Of a stretch of 64,000 nt of DNA, positions 27,850 to 38,000 are shown one piece after another. The notes beneath the pieces were generated by a model. It ran no database searches. It was not told the DNA's origin and saw nothing but the letters and a program-made list of their open reading frames with translations. Source of the DNA: JACRCT01 sp049841135. GTDB taxonomy: Bacteria > Myxococcota > Myxococcia > Myxococcales > UBA5297. The stretch lies in contig JASGHK010000005.1 of the NCBI GenBank assembly GCA_049841135.1, positions 434,001 to 498,000 of the forward strand, read 5' to 3'. The translations under genes were made by a program, and so were the position numbers. Each line of letters begins with the position of its first letter. The first letter of the stretch is position 1.

Positions 27850-29049
27850 ATGGAAAAGCGTCCGCTCAACGTGCTGGTGCTGTCCGGCATCTTCAAAGGC
27901 GACCGGTTCATCAAGCAGTGCAAGAAGCGCGGCGCGCACGTGACGCTCCTGACCACCGAGAAGCACGTCAACGACCCCTGGCCGCGCGAGCTGATCGACC
28001 AGTTCCACGTGCAGGAGGTGCGCGCGCCGCTCGAGCACACCATCAACTCGGTCACCTACCTGATGCGCGGGACGAAGTTCGACCTCATCGCCGCGATGGA
28101 CGACTACGACGTGGAGGTCGCCGCCGGCCTGCGCGACCACCTGCGCATGAAGGGCATGGGCGCGAGCCTCGCCCGCCACTTCCGCGACAAGCTGGCGATG
28201 CGCGTCCGGGCCAAGGAGGGCGGGCTGCCGGTGCCGGAGTTCTGCCCCATCTTCAACTACGACGAGCTGCGCGAGTTCATGGCCCGGGTGCCGGCGCCGT
28301 GGATGTGCAAGCCGCGCAGCGAGGCCAGCGCCTCGGGCATCCGCAAGATGCACGACGCCGAGGAGGTCTGGCGCTTCCTCGATCAGCTGGGCGACAAGCA
28401 GAGCTACTTCCTGCTGGAGCAGTACGTGCCCGGCGACGTCTGCCACGTCGACTGCCTGGTCAGCGAGGGCAAGGTGGTCTTCGCCGAGGCGCACCGCTGC
28501 GGCGCGCCGCCCTTCGACGTCGCCCACGGCGGCGGCGTCTGGCGCACCCGCACCGTCGAGCGCGGCAGCAAGGAGGAGAAGGAGCTCCTGGCGCTCAACG
28601 AGAAGGTGATGGCGACCTTGGGCCAGCACCGCGGCGTCAGCCACACCGAGTTCATCCGCACCAAGGACGGCAAGCTCTACTTCCTGGAGACCGCGGCCCG
28701 CGTCGGCGGCGCCTTCATCTCCGACCTCGTCGAGGCCTCCACCGGCATCAACCTCTGGGAGGAGTGGGCGAACCTGGAGCTCGACCAGGGCCTTGTCCCC
28801 TACAAGCTCCCAGAGCGGCGCAAGGAGTACGGCGGCGTGGTGGTGACGCTGGCCAAGCAGCAGTGGCCCGACATGTCCCGGTACGACGACCCCGAGGTCT
28901 ACCTGTTGCCCAAGAAGGAGCAGCACGCGGCGGTCATCCTGCGGGGCAAGGACGTCAAGCGCGTGGACGAGCTGGTGGAGAGCTACGCCAGGCGCTTCCA
29001 GCAGGACTTCATGACCAGCGCGCCGGCGCGCGAGGGGCGCGCGGACTGA
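27850..29049 (+). CDS. ATP-grasp domain protein
   Basis: 399 residues with the ATP-grasp order found in carboxylate-amine/thiol ligases: N-terminal Rossmann-like region (LNVLVLSGIFKG), HFRDKLAMRVRAKEGGLPVPEF before the ATP-binding core, MCKPRSEASASGIRK (phosphate loop Lys), FLLEQYVPGDVCHVDCLV and FLETAARVGGAF with the metal-binding Glu. The family joins an acyl phosphate to an amine; the product here cannot be inferred. No neighbouring biosynthetic gene is seen. A strong stem-loop follows the stop. Confidence 0.82.
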   Translation: MEKRPLNVLVLSGIFKGDRFIKQCKKRGAHVTLLTTEKHVNDPWPRELIDQFHVQEVRAPLEHTINSVTYLMRGTKFDLIAAMDDYDVEVAAGLRDHLRMKGMGASLARHFRDKLAMRVRAKEGGLPVPEFCPIFNYDELREFMARVPAPWMCKPRSEASASGIRKMHDAEEVWRFLDQLGDKQSYFLLEQYVPGDVCHVDCLVSEGKVVFAEAHRCGAPPFDVAHGGGVWRTRTVERGSKEEKELLALNEKVMATLGQHRGVSHTEFIRTKDGKLYFLETAARVGGAFISDLVEASTGINLWEEWANLELDQGLVPYKLPERRKEYGGVVVTLAKQQWPDMSRYDDPEVYLLPKKEQHAAVILRGKDVKRVDELVESYARRFQQDFMTSAPAREGRAD

Positions 29050-29066
29050 CGGGCCTCACCCCCTGT

Positions 29067-29094
29067 CCCCCTCTCCGGCTTCGCGGAGAGGGGG
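29067..29094 (+). terminator. Strong stem-loop after the ATP-grasp gene
   Basis: CCCCCTCTCCG and CGGAGAGGGGG form a perfect 11-bp stem with the loop GCTTCG, 17 bp past the stop at 29049. There is no clear U-tract after it, so it may act as a terminator or as an mRNA 3' end stabiliser. Confidence 0.55.
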
Positions 29095-29157
29095 AACTCC
29101 TGCGACGTCTTTGCTCACCGCGGAAGCTCTCCACGAGAGCTGAACTGCATTTCTGTT

Positions 29158-29355
29158 TCACGGCTTCTCTACCGTTCGGCGCAGCCGCTCCAGGGCTCGG
29201 TCCCACCGCGCGGAGACCGCCTCCAGGAATTCGCGAGCCTCGTCCAGCCGCCGCGCCTCCAGCGTGTAGAGCACCTCGCGCCCGCGCCTCTCCGGCTTGA
29301 CCAACCCCGCGCCCTGCAGCACCTGCAGGTGCTTGACGATGGCCTGGCGGGTTCA
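29158..29355 (-). pseudogene. C-terminal remnant of an ArsR-type regulator
   Basis: A frame without its own start encodes RQAIVKHLQVLQGAGLVKPE, then RRGREVLYTLEARRLDEARE and FLEAVSARWDRALERL, ending RRTVEKP at a stop at 29158. This is the recognition helix and wing of an ArsR/SmtB-like winged-helix repressor. The N-terminal half of the domain is missing; the upstream sequence has stops and a GC hairpin (CCGCCGGC/GCCGGCGG, about 29396-29416). It looks like a 5'-truncated, dead gene. A frameshift could explain only part of the loss. Confidence 0.55.
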
Positions 29356-29450
29356 GCCTCGAGCGCTCGTTCACTCAAGGCAGCCAGACACGGCGCCGCC
29401 GGCATGAGGCCGGCGGTCCGTTCCGTGTGGCATGGACAAGCGTGGAGGAG

Positions 29451-30071
29451 CTACCCCTCGCCGCGCATCCAGGACTTCATCTGCCCGACGACCGAGTTCC
29501 ACTTGCGGCTGCCGCGCACCTTCATGAACTCTTCGAGCAGCGCCTGGAGAATGGCGCCCAGCTGCTCGGAGAGCCACAGCCGCTCGGTGAGCTGGTCGTC
29601 CTCTTCCTCGCTCATCATCTCGGGGAGCTTGGCGCTCTTGATGTCGAGGTAGTCGGCGTCCAGGCCGACCTCGTAGACCTTCTCGCCGTGGGTCACGCGC
29701 AGCCGCGCTCCGTGGAGCAGCAGGCCGCGGTCCATCGACTGCCGCACGAGCACCGAGTACGGCGCCAGCGCGCCGCGCGCCGACATCTCGGTGATCTCGC
29801 CGGCGATGCCGCGCAGGGTGAGCCGGCCGGTGAAGAGCACCACCACCGGGTCCTTGCCCACGGTGACCAGCGGGTCGCCCGACTCGCTCTTGTAGAGCAG
29901 CCAGGTCAAGAACTCGCGGCCGAGGTAGGCCTTGCCTTTCAGATACGCCTCGCGGGCCTTGCCACGCTCGACCTCGGCCTCGTCCTGCTTCTGCTCGGTG
30001 GCCTCGCCGTCGATGCCGACCTCGCCCTTGGCGAACTTCGCGTCCGTCCGGGCCTGCGCGCGCTTAGACAT
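29451..30071 (-). CDS. Conserved hypothetical protein coupled to rdgC
   Basis: 206 residues from the ATG at 30071, which lies 8 bp inside the end of rdgC. The N-terminus is charged; then comes a region with REFLTWLLYKSESGD and alternating strands (VVVLFTGRLTLRGIAGE, GARLRVTHGEKVYEVGLDADYLDIKSA), and a helical C-terminus ending KSWMRGEG. The phrase FLTWLLY also recalls RdgC-type proteins, so it may be a distant relative or partner of RdgC. I do not recognise a described domain with certainty. Confidence 0.7.
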   Translation of the reverse strand: MSKRAQARTDAKFAKGEVGIDGEATEQKQDEAEVERGKAREAYLKGKAYLGREFLTWLLYKSESGDPLVTVGKDPVVVLFTGRLTLRGIAGEITEMSARGALAPYSVLVRQSMDRGLLLHGARLRVTHGEKVYEVGLDADYLDIKSAKLPEMMSEEEDDQLTERLWLSEQLGAILQALLEEFMKVRGSRKWNSVVGQMKSWMRGEG

Positions 30072-30706
30072 CGCCCACCTCCTCAGCCGCGCCGCCTGCC
30101 GCATCGAAGTCCGGCCACGAGAGGTCCGGCGTCGGCGACGAATCCTCCTCCTTGATGCCCAGCGCCGCCGCGGCGGTCATGGGCGCCAGCGCCACCACCT
30201 TGATGCTGAAGGTCTTCTCCAGCGCGCTCTCAATCTCCTCGATCGTCTTGCGGCTCGAGGCCCAGATCTGCAGCTCCTGCGTCTTCAGGTTCCAGGCGAC
30301 GTCGAAGGTCTTCGTCCGGGGCGTCAGCTTCTGGCGCAGCTGCTGCTTGAGCGCCGCGCGCGCATCGTTCTTCTCGCGCCGGCTGGCGGGCCGGGTGTGC
30401 TCGGCCTCGTAGTTCTTCGCCCACTTCTCCAGCTCTTCCTTGAGCTGGCCGCCGGGGACCTTGAGGACGTCGACGCGGTAGCTGAAGAGCGCGTACTCGC
30501 CGTAGTGCACGGCACCGGTGGAGAACTCCACCGCGTCGCGGTTCTCGAGGCTCGACCCAGCCGACCGAGCGCTCGTCCTCGCTCTGCTTCCGGATGGGCT
30601 CGAAGGGGTGGATCTTCAGGTTCTTCGGGATCCAGTTCGTCTCGCGCTTGTCGAAGCCTTCGACGCGGAAGCGGGCGAAGGTGACGGCGCCTTTGAGGAT
30701 GGGCAT
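30064..30706 (-). CDS. rdgC: RdgC-family recombination-associated protein, frameshifted
   Basis: About 214 residues. Starts MPILKGAVTFARFRVEG at 30706, as in RdgC proteins, which form ring dimers on DNA and modulate RecA. The frame breaks at 30547-30553 where a coding-strand GAGCTC reads GAGCCTC (+1), then continues NRDAVEFSTGAVHYGEYALF and WNLKTQELQIWASSRKTIEE. It is shorter than E. coli RdgC (about 300 residues), so part of the ring-forming C-terminal region may be carried by the overlapping downstream gene. Assignment by N-terminal resemblance. Confidence 0.65.
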
Positions 30707-30882
30707 AGAGGCAGGCTTTAGGCTGTAGCCCGTAGGCTGTAGGGGTACTCGGTTCGGAAGCGCGCGAGAGAATCTGCGCCGCAACTTGATCCGTCAAGCA
30801 GCCGGATGTGTCGGCTGGAGGTCGCTCGGCGGGACGCTGGACGGGCGAGCGGGCCCATGCGTCGGCGCTGTTCGACCCAACG

Positions 30883-30905
30883 AAAAGGCCGCCTTGCGGG
30901 CGGCC
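30883..30905 (-). terminator. Rho-independent terminator of the lipoprotein gene
   Basis: On the minus strand GGCCGCC and GGCGGCC form a GC-rich stem with a CGCAA loop, followed by TTTTCG. It lies 28 bp downstream of the stop at 30933. This supports ending the frameshift-corrected lipoprotein gene there rather than in the open frame that runs on to 30718. Confidence 0.75.
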
Positions 30906-30932
30906 CTCGTTCAAGGTTCTCGCAACCCCAAC

Positions 30933-31558
30933 CTAGGGAGCGCAAACGCCGTCCTGGCAGCGCAGCCCGTCGACACACGGGAAGCTCGCCGCACTCGTCG
31001 CCCAATCCGACCTCTCCGGTGGCGATGCCGCAGGTCTGGTCCGCGCGGCAGACGACTTCAGAGGCGCCACCGTTCGCCATCGGCTGGGAGACGGTCTGCA
31101 GCTCGCAGTGGGCCGACTCGCCGCACCAGCTCTGGACCCGGGTCATCGCGCCCACCGCACGGTGAGTCGACGGATCCTTCAGGGTCAGCTTGCTGCCCGC
31201 GAGCGTGTACTCGTAGACGTGCTTGTTGGCGTTCTCGGTCAGGCGCAGCGTCCCGTCCACCGCTGCCCAGGTGCCGGCCAGGTGCGCGGGCAGGCACGGC
31301 GCCTTGAAGCACACGACCTGCTGGTCGGCCACGAAGACGCGCTTGCCGTCCTTCTTCGCCAGCACCAGGCCCAACAGCGTGCCCTCGGTGGCCTGGTAGG
31401 AGCCCATCAGCGCGCCGGCTTCGGTCCCGACATCGCGGTCGGAGCCGACCGCGGTGGAGTCGTTGCGGATGGTCTCGGTGCCGCTGGAACCGTAGCCGCC
31501 GCAGGCTGAAAGACCCAACGCCGCGACGGAGACCCAAAACTTGGAAACGGCTCTGCAT
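30933..31558 (-). CDS. Small Cys-containing lipoprotein, frameshifted
   Basis: About 208 residues after correction. The ATG at 31558 has an upstream GAGAGG. The lipobox region ALGLSACGG appears in another frame, so one extra base must lie between about 31520 and 31545. A second break at 30981-30987 (GAGCTC to GAGCTTC on the coding strand, +1) precedes the end LPCVDGLRCQDGVCAP. The middle has GSYQATEGTLLGLVLAKKDG and a beta-rich domain. The two paired-Cys segments (VVCFKAPC; CGESAHC) and the Cys-rich tail look extracellular. Function unknown. Confidence 0.6.
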
Positions 31559-31730
31559 TGCTGCCTCTCACCCCGTAACTCAGAACGGAGACAGCCCTAT
31601 ACCACATCAGCCCACTTGCCGCTACACCGCCTGCCTGCCACGGGCCGGCGTGCAGAAGAATCTCAGCACATTCTCATCTAAAACCTTGTAACCACTAAGA
31701 AATGGCTGGCTTTCGGCCCGGCGGGCGGGG

Positions 31731-31756
31731 CTCAAGTTAAGGCACCTTAACTTGAG
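31731..31756. promoter_or_regulatory. 26-bp near-perfect palindrome
   Basis: CTCAAGTTAAGG, two bases, CCTTAACTTGAG: 12-bp perfect inverted arms, AT-rich for this genome. It lies 16 bp beyond the stop (31773) of the minus-strand gene and about 170 bp upstream of the lipoprotein start at 31558. It could be a terminator stem, or an operator for the lipoprotein gene; no T-run follows on either strand. Confidence 0.6.
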
Positions 31757-31772
31757 GGGTTCCTTCCGAAAC

Positions 31773-32733
31773 TCACCTGCCCCCACACCACTCCTTGATC
31801 GCCTTGCCCAGCAGAATCTCGCAGCACCAGCTCCTCGACCGCCGCCACGCCCATGGCCATCTGCTTGGACTCGTAGGTCTTGCCTTCACAGGCGAGCTTG
31901 CCTTCGGCCTTGAAGACTTCGACCGAGTCGCCGGTCTCGGCGGAGTACTCGAAGCTGCACTCGCGGTTGGCGGCCATGCCGTCCTTGACCGAGAGCCCGT
32001 AGAGCTTGTCGAGGTCCGTCGCCGCCTTGAGGCTCTCCGAAGTGAGCTCGAGCCGCTTGGGCAGCACCGGCGAACAGTTCGCCGACACCTCCACTGGCTT
32101 GAACTGCACGAGCTCGCTGCGTGGCTCCTTGCCGGCCGCCGGCCCCGCCGGAAGCTGCCGCAGGATCTCGCGCTTCTTCGCCTCGCCCTTGCCTTCGAGG
32201 ATCTGCCCCACGAAGGTCACCGCCAGCTTGAAGGCTTCATCCTTGCTCTTGGCCTTGGCGGCGAGGGTGCGCACCTGCGCCTCGTCGACGCGATAGCCGT
32301 AGATGGAGACCGGGAAGCTCTTCGCTCCCTCCTCGTCCTCCATCTCCAGGAACCCGCCGCCCAGCACCAGGCCCTTCGGGTCGAGCCGCTCCAGGTGCCG
32401 CTGCCAGAGCGCGCTCGCCAGGTCCTTGGCACAGAACAGCACCTTCATGTCTCCGGCCTGCGGCTTGGGACCGACCTTGGCGCGGCACGCGGCGGCGCCC
32501 GTCTCCCAGTCCTTCTTCATGGCGGCCGAAGCCCACGCCGGCGCCGGCTCGTCCGCGGGGACGCCATTGGGATCTGCCTGGAGGCGCCCGTTCTCGTTGC
32601 CGACGTCGACCAGCTCGAAGCCCTTCGCCTTGAGCCCGGCGGCCGCGACGATCTTCGGGTCCAGGTCCACGAAGGCCTTGCTCGGCTTGCCCGGACCTGC
32701 CAGCAGCACCAGTGCGATGAGCGCAACGTGCAT
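31773..32733 (-). CDS. Exported hypothetical protein, frameshifted at its C-terminus
   Basis: About 320 residues. The start at 32733 has a strong GGAGG ribosome-binding site. A short signal peptide (MHVALIALVLLAGPG) is followed by a polar protein with no domain I recognise; Cys residues are paired (AAACRAKVG, LFCAKD, ANCSPV, RECSFEY), suggesting disulfides. Near the end, an AGATCT site reads AGATTCT on the coding strand (31814-31818, +1); corrected, the protein ends RDLLGKAIKEWCGGR at a TGA at 31773. Follows the membrane-protein gene by 12 bp, so probably one operon. Confidence 0.65.
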
Positions 32734-32745
32734 CGTGCTCCCTCC

Positions 32746-33960
32746 TCACGGCTCAATCGAAGGCGGCAGCGCCTTCTCGACCAGCGTCCAGACGAACGAC
32801 AGGCCACCCACGAAGGCCGCAGCGTAGACGACCAGCGCGGCTTCGACCATCGGACGAACGGGCAGCCAGGGGTGGACGAGCGCAGCCGCGCCGATTCCGG
32901 CGGCCAGCCCTGAGGCCAGCCCCGCCGCCCAGCGCCCGCGACGGATCCCGGGAGCGCGCGCCGCCGCCGCGAGCCCCCACGCGACCGAGATCGCCAGGAC
33001 CGCCAACCCGACGATCCGGCCGATGGGATGGTGCAGCCCGTAGCGCACGGCGAGCGCCGGCACGAAGAAGACAACCGAGAGGGTCGCCGCGACGGACGAC
33101 ACCGCCTCGACGCACGCGGAGCGCCGGCGGCCCATCGCGTCCATCCACGCGTCGACGGGCTCGACGACAGCGAACGCGCCGGTCGCGACGACGGCCATCA
33201 GCAGCAGCGGGACGCCCAGGGTCTTCAGATGGCCGAGGTTGTAGAGCAGCGTCAGGTCGTAGAGCGCGAGCACCACGCCCGCGGCACAGGCGGCGCCCAC
33301 GAAGGCCACGAGCAGCGAGGGGAGCGACCGTCGACGTGCGTGTTCGGATCCCTCGCGTCGCCCCAGTGCGATGAGGACGCCCGCCATGACCACGCCGGCG
33401 ATCACCCGGATGACCAGGTCGTCGAGGGTGTAGGGGTTCCAGAGCAACACCTCGACCAGCATCAGCACCGCCGTGTAGCTCGCGGCCGCCAGAGGCCCGA
33501 GCAGGCTGCGCTGCAGCAGGTTCGGCACGCCCCGGTCGAAGAGCCGCGCGATGGCGAGGTAGGCGAAGAGCGCGAACGGCAGTTCCAGGAACGCGTTGAC
33601 CCGGAGGATGGCCGGCTCGAGCCATCGGGCGCCGTCGGGCCCGAGCGTCGCCGCGAGCCAGCGCACGCCCGGAAAGTCGAAGTCGCAGTGGAAGTAGTAG
33701 CCGCCGACGTGCTGGGTGATGAAGGTGGAATCTCCCCCGTGCACCGCGAGGACGTAGGTGCCGACCGCCACCTGGTTGAGGAGGCAGAGCACGCTCGTCG
33801 CCAGGAACAGGGTCCACGGGTGCAGCAGCAGTCCAGCTTGCCGGACGTGTGCCTGAACCTCCTTAGCCGGACGCAGGAAGTGGCGGAAGGCGATGGGGAC
33901 GGCGACGACCGCGCTGAGGACCGCGACGGCGTCGATCGTCTCCTGGGCGGGGAAGCTCAC
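32746..33960 (-). CDS. Polytopic membrane protein of unknown function
   Basis: 404 residues from a GTG at 33960, with about ten hydrophobic helices separated by short loops. The second loop carries GGYYFHCDFDFPGVRWLA, the most distinctive segment, with His/Cys/Asp residues that could bind a metal. I do not recognise a family. It is divergent from the YkgJ-type gene at 34014 and followed by the exported-protein gene at 32733. Confidence 0.65.
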   Translation of the reverse strand: MSFPAQETIDAVAVLSAVVAVPIAFRHFLRPAKEVQAHVRQAGLLLHPWTLFLATSVLCLLNQVAVGTYVLAVHGGDSTFITQHVGGYYFHCDFDFPGVRWLAATLGPDGARWLEPAILRVNAFLELPFALFAYLAIARLFDRGVPNLLQRSLLGPLAAASYTAVLMLVEVLLWNPYTLDDLVIRVIAGVVMAGVLIALGRREGSEHARRRSLPSLLVAFVGAACAAGVVLALYDLTLLYNLGHLKTLGVPLLLMAVVATGAFAVVEPVDAWMDAMGRRRSACVEAVSSVAATLSVVFFVPALAVRYGLHHPIGRIVGLAVLAISVAWGLAAAARAPGIRRGRWAAGLASGLAAGIGAAALVHPWLPVRPMVEAALVVYAAAFVGGLSFVWTLVEKALPPSIEP

Positions 33961-34013
33961 GGCGACATCTTCGTCCCGCGACGGGGCCGGGTGAAGTAAC
34001 CTCGCGCGCCATC

Positions 34014-34478
34014 ATGACGATGGGCGAGCTCTGTCAGGTCTGCGGGGTGTGTTGCCGCGGCGCCTTCTTCCGGTACGCACTGCTCTCGGATGCCGAGGTC
34101 GAGCAGCTCAAAGCCAAGGGCATCCCGACGGCGGTGCGCCGCAACGGCCAGAAGGCCATCCGCCTCGCCTGCGCCGCGCAGCGCGGGGCCTTGTGCTCCA
34201 TCTATCTCGAGCGACCGAAGGCCTGCGACGCCTACTTCTGCCAGCTCGCCTTCCGGCTGCGCGACGAGCTGGTCACCGCCGACCGGGCGCTCGAGGTGGT
34301 GCGGCAGACGCAGGATCTGCTCGCGCAGATCGAGGCCGACCTGCCGCCTCCGATCGAGGGCGACTCCCCTTCGATGATGGAGCGCGCCTACCAGCACGGT
34401 CTGCGCTCGGGCCCGGGGCTACTGCGCCAGGCCGAGGCGCTGTTCCGCGAGCACTACCTCGGGCCGAATCAGCCCTGA
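34014..34478 (+). CDS. YkgJ-family zinc/iron-chelating protein
   Basis: 154 residues. The N-terminus CQVCGVCCRGAFFRYALL has the CxxCxxCC pattern of the YkgJ (UPF0153) family, and further Cys residues follow in CAAQRGALCSIYLERPKACDAYFC. These conserved Cys groups are thought to bind zinc or an iron-sulfur cluster. The C-terminal third is helical. Physiological role unknown. The ATG at 34020 is an alternative start. Confidence 0.8.
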   Translation: MTMGELCQVCGVCCRGAFFRYALLSDAEVEQLKAKGIPTAVRRNGQKAIRLACAAQRGALCSIYLERPKACDAYFCQLAFRLRDELVTADRALEVVRQTQDLLAQIEADLPPPIEGDSPSMMERAYQHGLRSGPGLLRQAEALFREHYLGPNQP

Positions 34479-34658
34479 CCAGCACGTCCCTTACAGGATC
34501 TTTGACGCAACACCACGCCCGAGCAATCCGGTTTCTTCGTTCTACTCGGTGTCATGCCCATGGTCGGAACGGGCAGAGGCGGGCTCCTCACCGGAGCAGT
34601 GAGCCCACTTCCCTTTGGTCCGACCAACCATTTGCGACGGGGAGGCGGGGGTGGGGCG

Positions 34659-35507
34659 CTACTTCGCCTCGGCGAACGCCTTGCGCGCGGCGTCGACGCC
34701 CTTGGCGTCCAGCGCGTCGAACCGCAGCTTCCACACGCCCTCGAGCGCCTTGGCGCCATCCGGGGTTGCGCCCAGCTTCGGCAGCGCGTCGCCCATCGGC
34801 TTCCACTTGGCGTCGGAGAGCTTGGCGTTGACGGTGGCGACGACGCCCATGGGCAGCGGGCCGGACTTGTAGACGATCTCCAGGTCGGCGGCGAAGGGCG
34901 AGGTGGCGATGGCGGCGGTCTGCTCGGAGTCGAGGACCAGCGCGACCTTGTCGCCCTTGGCGGCCTTGCGCATCGCCGAGAGCACCTGCTTGGTCTGGGT
35001 GAACTTGATGCCGTCCGGCAGCTTGCCCCACGGCCCCAGGACCGGGCCTTTGATGAACTTGGGCGAGAAGCCGACGATCGACTGGATCTCGTAGCCGGCC
35101 AGCGCCTCGGCGTTCGGCACGGCGCCCTTCTTGGCGACCAGTGCCCAGACCTCGTTGGCGTCGGCCTTGCCCTTCATGATGGCGGCCTGGCGTGCAGTGA
35201 GCTTGAGCGCCGTCTCCTGCTCGAGGAACAGGGCGAGGGGGAGCAGGGCGATGGCGGCATCTGGCTGGGAAAGCCGAGCAACGCCGCCGGCTTCCGTCTC
35301 GTAGTAGGCGCCCTTCAGCTCGGCGGGCGACCACTTGGCCGCAGTCGCCATGGCCGTGGCGAGCGCATCGATGGCCCCCTGGGCCTCGGTCGTGCTGCCG
35401 GGGAAGCCCGGAGCGCAGATGACCATCGTGACCGGGTCGGCTGCCAAGGCGGGCGTGCTCAGAAGCAAGAGACCGACGGCCAGCAGGGCGGTCGAACGGG
35501 TGCGCAT
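34659..35507 (-). CDS. PhnD-like periplasmic substrate-binding protein
   Basis: 282 residues with a signal peptide (STALLAVGLLLLSTPALAAD) and the two-lobed layout of phosphate/phosphonate-type binding proteins: MVICAPGFPGSTTEAQGAID, DAAIALLPLALFLE, VWALVAKKGA, YEIQSIVGFSPKFI and VALVLDSEQTAAI. No permease or ATPase lies next to it, so the ligand and transporter cannot be inferred. A good GGAGGC site precedes the ATG at 35507. Divergent from the RND gene. Confidence 0.72.
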   Translation of the reverse strand: MRTRSTALLAVGLLLLSTPALAADPVTMVICAPGFPGSTTEAQGAIDALATAMATAAKWSPAELKGAYYETEAGGVARLSQPDAAIALLPLALFLEQETALKLTARQAAIMKGKADANEVWALVAKKGAVPNAEALAGYEIQSIVGFSPKFIKGPVLGPWGKLPDGIKFTQTKQVLSAMRKAAKGDKVALVLDSEQTAAIATSPFAADLEIVYKSGPLPMGVVATVNAKLSDAKWKPMGDALPKLGATPDGAKALEGVWKLRFDALDAKGVDAARKAFAEAK

Positions 35508-35601
35508 GTCGTGAGCCTCCTAAAAAAGGCCGCAGAGCTTACTGCAACCGCGAATCAATCACTACCTGGGACGAAGAGCGCCAGTGTAGGCTTCACGCCC
35601 C

Positions 35602-37954
35602 ATGGCTGACCCGACCAAAATGGAACGCGCGTTCCGGGCAATCATCAAGCAACGGCGCATAATCCTTGCGCTTTATGCGGCCCTGCTGCCCCTGGGCATC
35701 TGGGGCTCCCTGATGGTGCCCAAGGACGACTCCATCGACCGGATGGTGGTGGAGTCGGACCCCGACTACGTCGCCACCCGCGCCTTCCAGCAGGTCTTCC
35801 CGGAAGCGCAGATCGCGATGCTCCTTCTGGAGTCGGCGGACCCCTACAAGCCCGAGGCCCTGCGCGAGCTGATGGCGCTCGAGCAGCGTCTCTCAAAAGT
35901 GGAGAACGTCCGCCCGAACTCCGCCCTCTCGGTCTGGCAGCGCACCCACCCCACCTTCTCCGCGACCCCCGAGGAGGCAGCCGCCTTCAAGGCGTTCTGC
36001 ACCGGGACCGACCTCTTCAAGCGCCAGGGCCTGGTCGGCGACGGCTTCCTCTCCATCGCGACGCTCGTCACCACCACCGAGCAGAAGGGCCGCAACCACG
36101 CCCTGCACGGCATCGACAAGGCCCTGCCCCCCATCGGCGGGCCGGACAGCGCCATCAAGACCGTGCGCAAGGTCGGCCGCCCGTACATCGAGACCTGGCT
36201 CGAGGAGGAGATGTCGGCGGCCTACTCGGTCTACATCCCGGCCTTCGTCGTCTTCGTGCTCTTGCTCATCGTCCTCATCTACCGCTCGTGGCGCGCGCTG
36301 GCGGCGATGGTGCTGGCGCTGGGGACCACCGTCGCGCTCTCCATCGGCTTCGCCTGGCCCCTGGGGTACAGCTTCGCGATGATCAGCGCGGCCATCCCGC
36401 TGACCATCCTGGTGACCGCGACCGCGAGCCTCGTCTACCTGCACTCGCGCTACGTGGACAAGCCGGCGGACGTGGCGCTGGACGAGCACCACCCGTTCGC
36501 CATCGCCAACAAGTTCCTGCCGGTGACCGCCTCGCTCTTCGCGGCGATGCTCGGCTTCGCGGCCCTGGGGGTCTCGCAGAATCCGCCCGGTCCGCGAGAT
36601 GGGCGTCTGGATCGCGGTGGGCATGGTCGTCACCTGGGTGGTCTGCTTCACGCTCTTCCCGGTGCTGCAGCGCCTGTTCGACTGCCCCACCCGCGGGGTC
36701 AAGGAGTCGCCCGACCGCCTCGAGAGGTTCTACGAGCGCTTCGTCGAGTTCCTGCCTGGCTTCACCTACCGGTACCGGTGGGCGCTGGTCATCGTCCCGG
36801 TGGTCATCTGCGTCGCGGGTGCCATCGCGCTCTTCGGCCTGTCGGGGCGGCTCGCCCCGATGAAGGTCGAGGTCGACGCCATCGAGTACGTCAACAAGGA
36901 CATGCCGCTGTACCGGGACATGCGCTACTTCGAGAAGTCGGTCTCCGGCCTCTCGGTGGCGCGCGTCTGGGTCAAGACGGCCAAGGGCGGCGTCATCGAC
37001 CCCGAGCTGTTGCGCGGGCTCGAGGCCTTCAGCCGCGACCTGGAGAAGAACCCGTACGTGGCCAGTGCCCTGGGCCCCACGAGCATCCTGCGCATGAAGC
37101 GCTTCCTGGGCGGCAAGAGCGATCAGCTGCCCACCGACCCGGACGGCTTCGCCGAGGCGACCAGCGACCTCGAGCAGCTGCTCATCTCCGAGGTCGAGTT
37201 CCAGGGCTTCATCGACACCAAGACGCTCTCGAACGCGAACATCATGGTCATCACCCACGGCAGCGACTACGCCGAGTTCGAGAAGCTGATCAACGGCATC
37301 AACGAGGCGTGGGCCAAGAACCGCGAGGCGAACCCGGCGCTCAAGGAAGCCAGCATCCAGGTCGTCGGGCAGTCGGTGCTGCAGTCGAAGATCGGCGCGA
37401 ACCTGGTGCCGACGCTGACCGAGAGCTTCGCGCTGACCGCGGTGCTGATCTTCCTGACCTTCCTGGTGGTCTTCCGCAACGGCGCCGCGCGGCTGATGGC
37501 GATGATTCCCAGCCTCTTCGCGATCCTGGCGACCTTCCTGGCGATGCGGCTCTTCGGCGGCTCGCTCAACGTGGCGACCATCATCCTGGCCACCACCGTG
37601 CTGGGCACGACCGAGAACGACCAGATTCACTTCTTCTACCACCTGCAAGAGGGCCAGAAGGGCGGGGCCAGCATGGAGAAGGCGCTGCGCCACAGCCTGC
37701 TGATCTCCGGGCGGGCGATCATCTTCGCGACCCTCATCAACGCCGCGGGCTTCATCGCCCTGGCGCCTTCCGGCTTGCCGCTGTTGCGCCAGTTCGGCGT
37801 GGTGACGGCGCTGGCGTTCCTGCTCTCGATGGTGGCGGACTTCACCGCGCTGCCGGCGGCGCTCTGGATCCTGTTTCGCGAGAAGCCCGACGGAGCGCGC
37901 GACCCTCAGGTTCCGCCCGAGGCGCCGGTGACGCAGCCTCCGGCGACGGCCTAG
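35602..37954 (+). CDS. RND/MMPL-family exporter, frameshifted
   Basis: About 783 residues with the two-fold RND layout: helix 1 (IILALYAALLPLGIWG), a periplasmic domain with SDPDYVATRAFQQVFP, five helices, a second periplasmic domain (EVDAIEYVNKDMPLYRDMRYF) and five further helices with LGTTENDQIHFFYHL. This is the HAE2/MMPL-type pattern of lipid or hydrophobe exporters acting without a separate adaptor. The break is at 36585-36590, where CCGCCGG reads CCGCCCGG (+1); the join gives NPPVREMGVWIAVG. A small lipoprotein gene follows. Confidence 0.83.
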
Positions 37955-38000
37955 TTCCTTCGTCGTCGAGTCTTGGCAGGGCTCGGCTCTGGAGGCCGGC

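Noticed and set aside
30718..30932. C-terminal extension of the lipoprotein read in the unbroken frame
   Set aside because: It passes through an intrinsic terminator at 30883-30905 and is Arg-rich shadow; the corrected frame ends with a Cys-rich tail at 30933.
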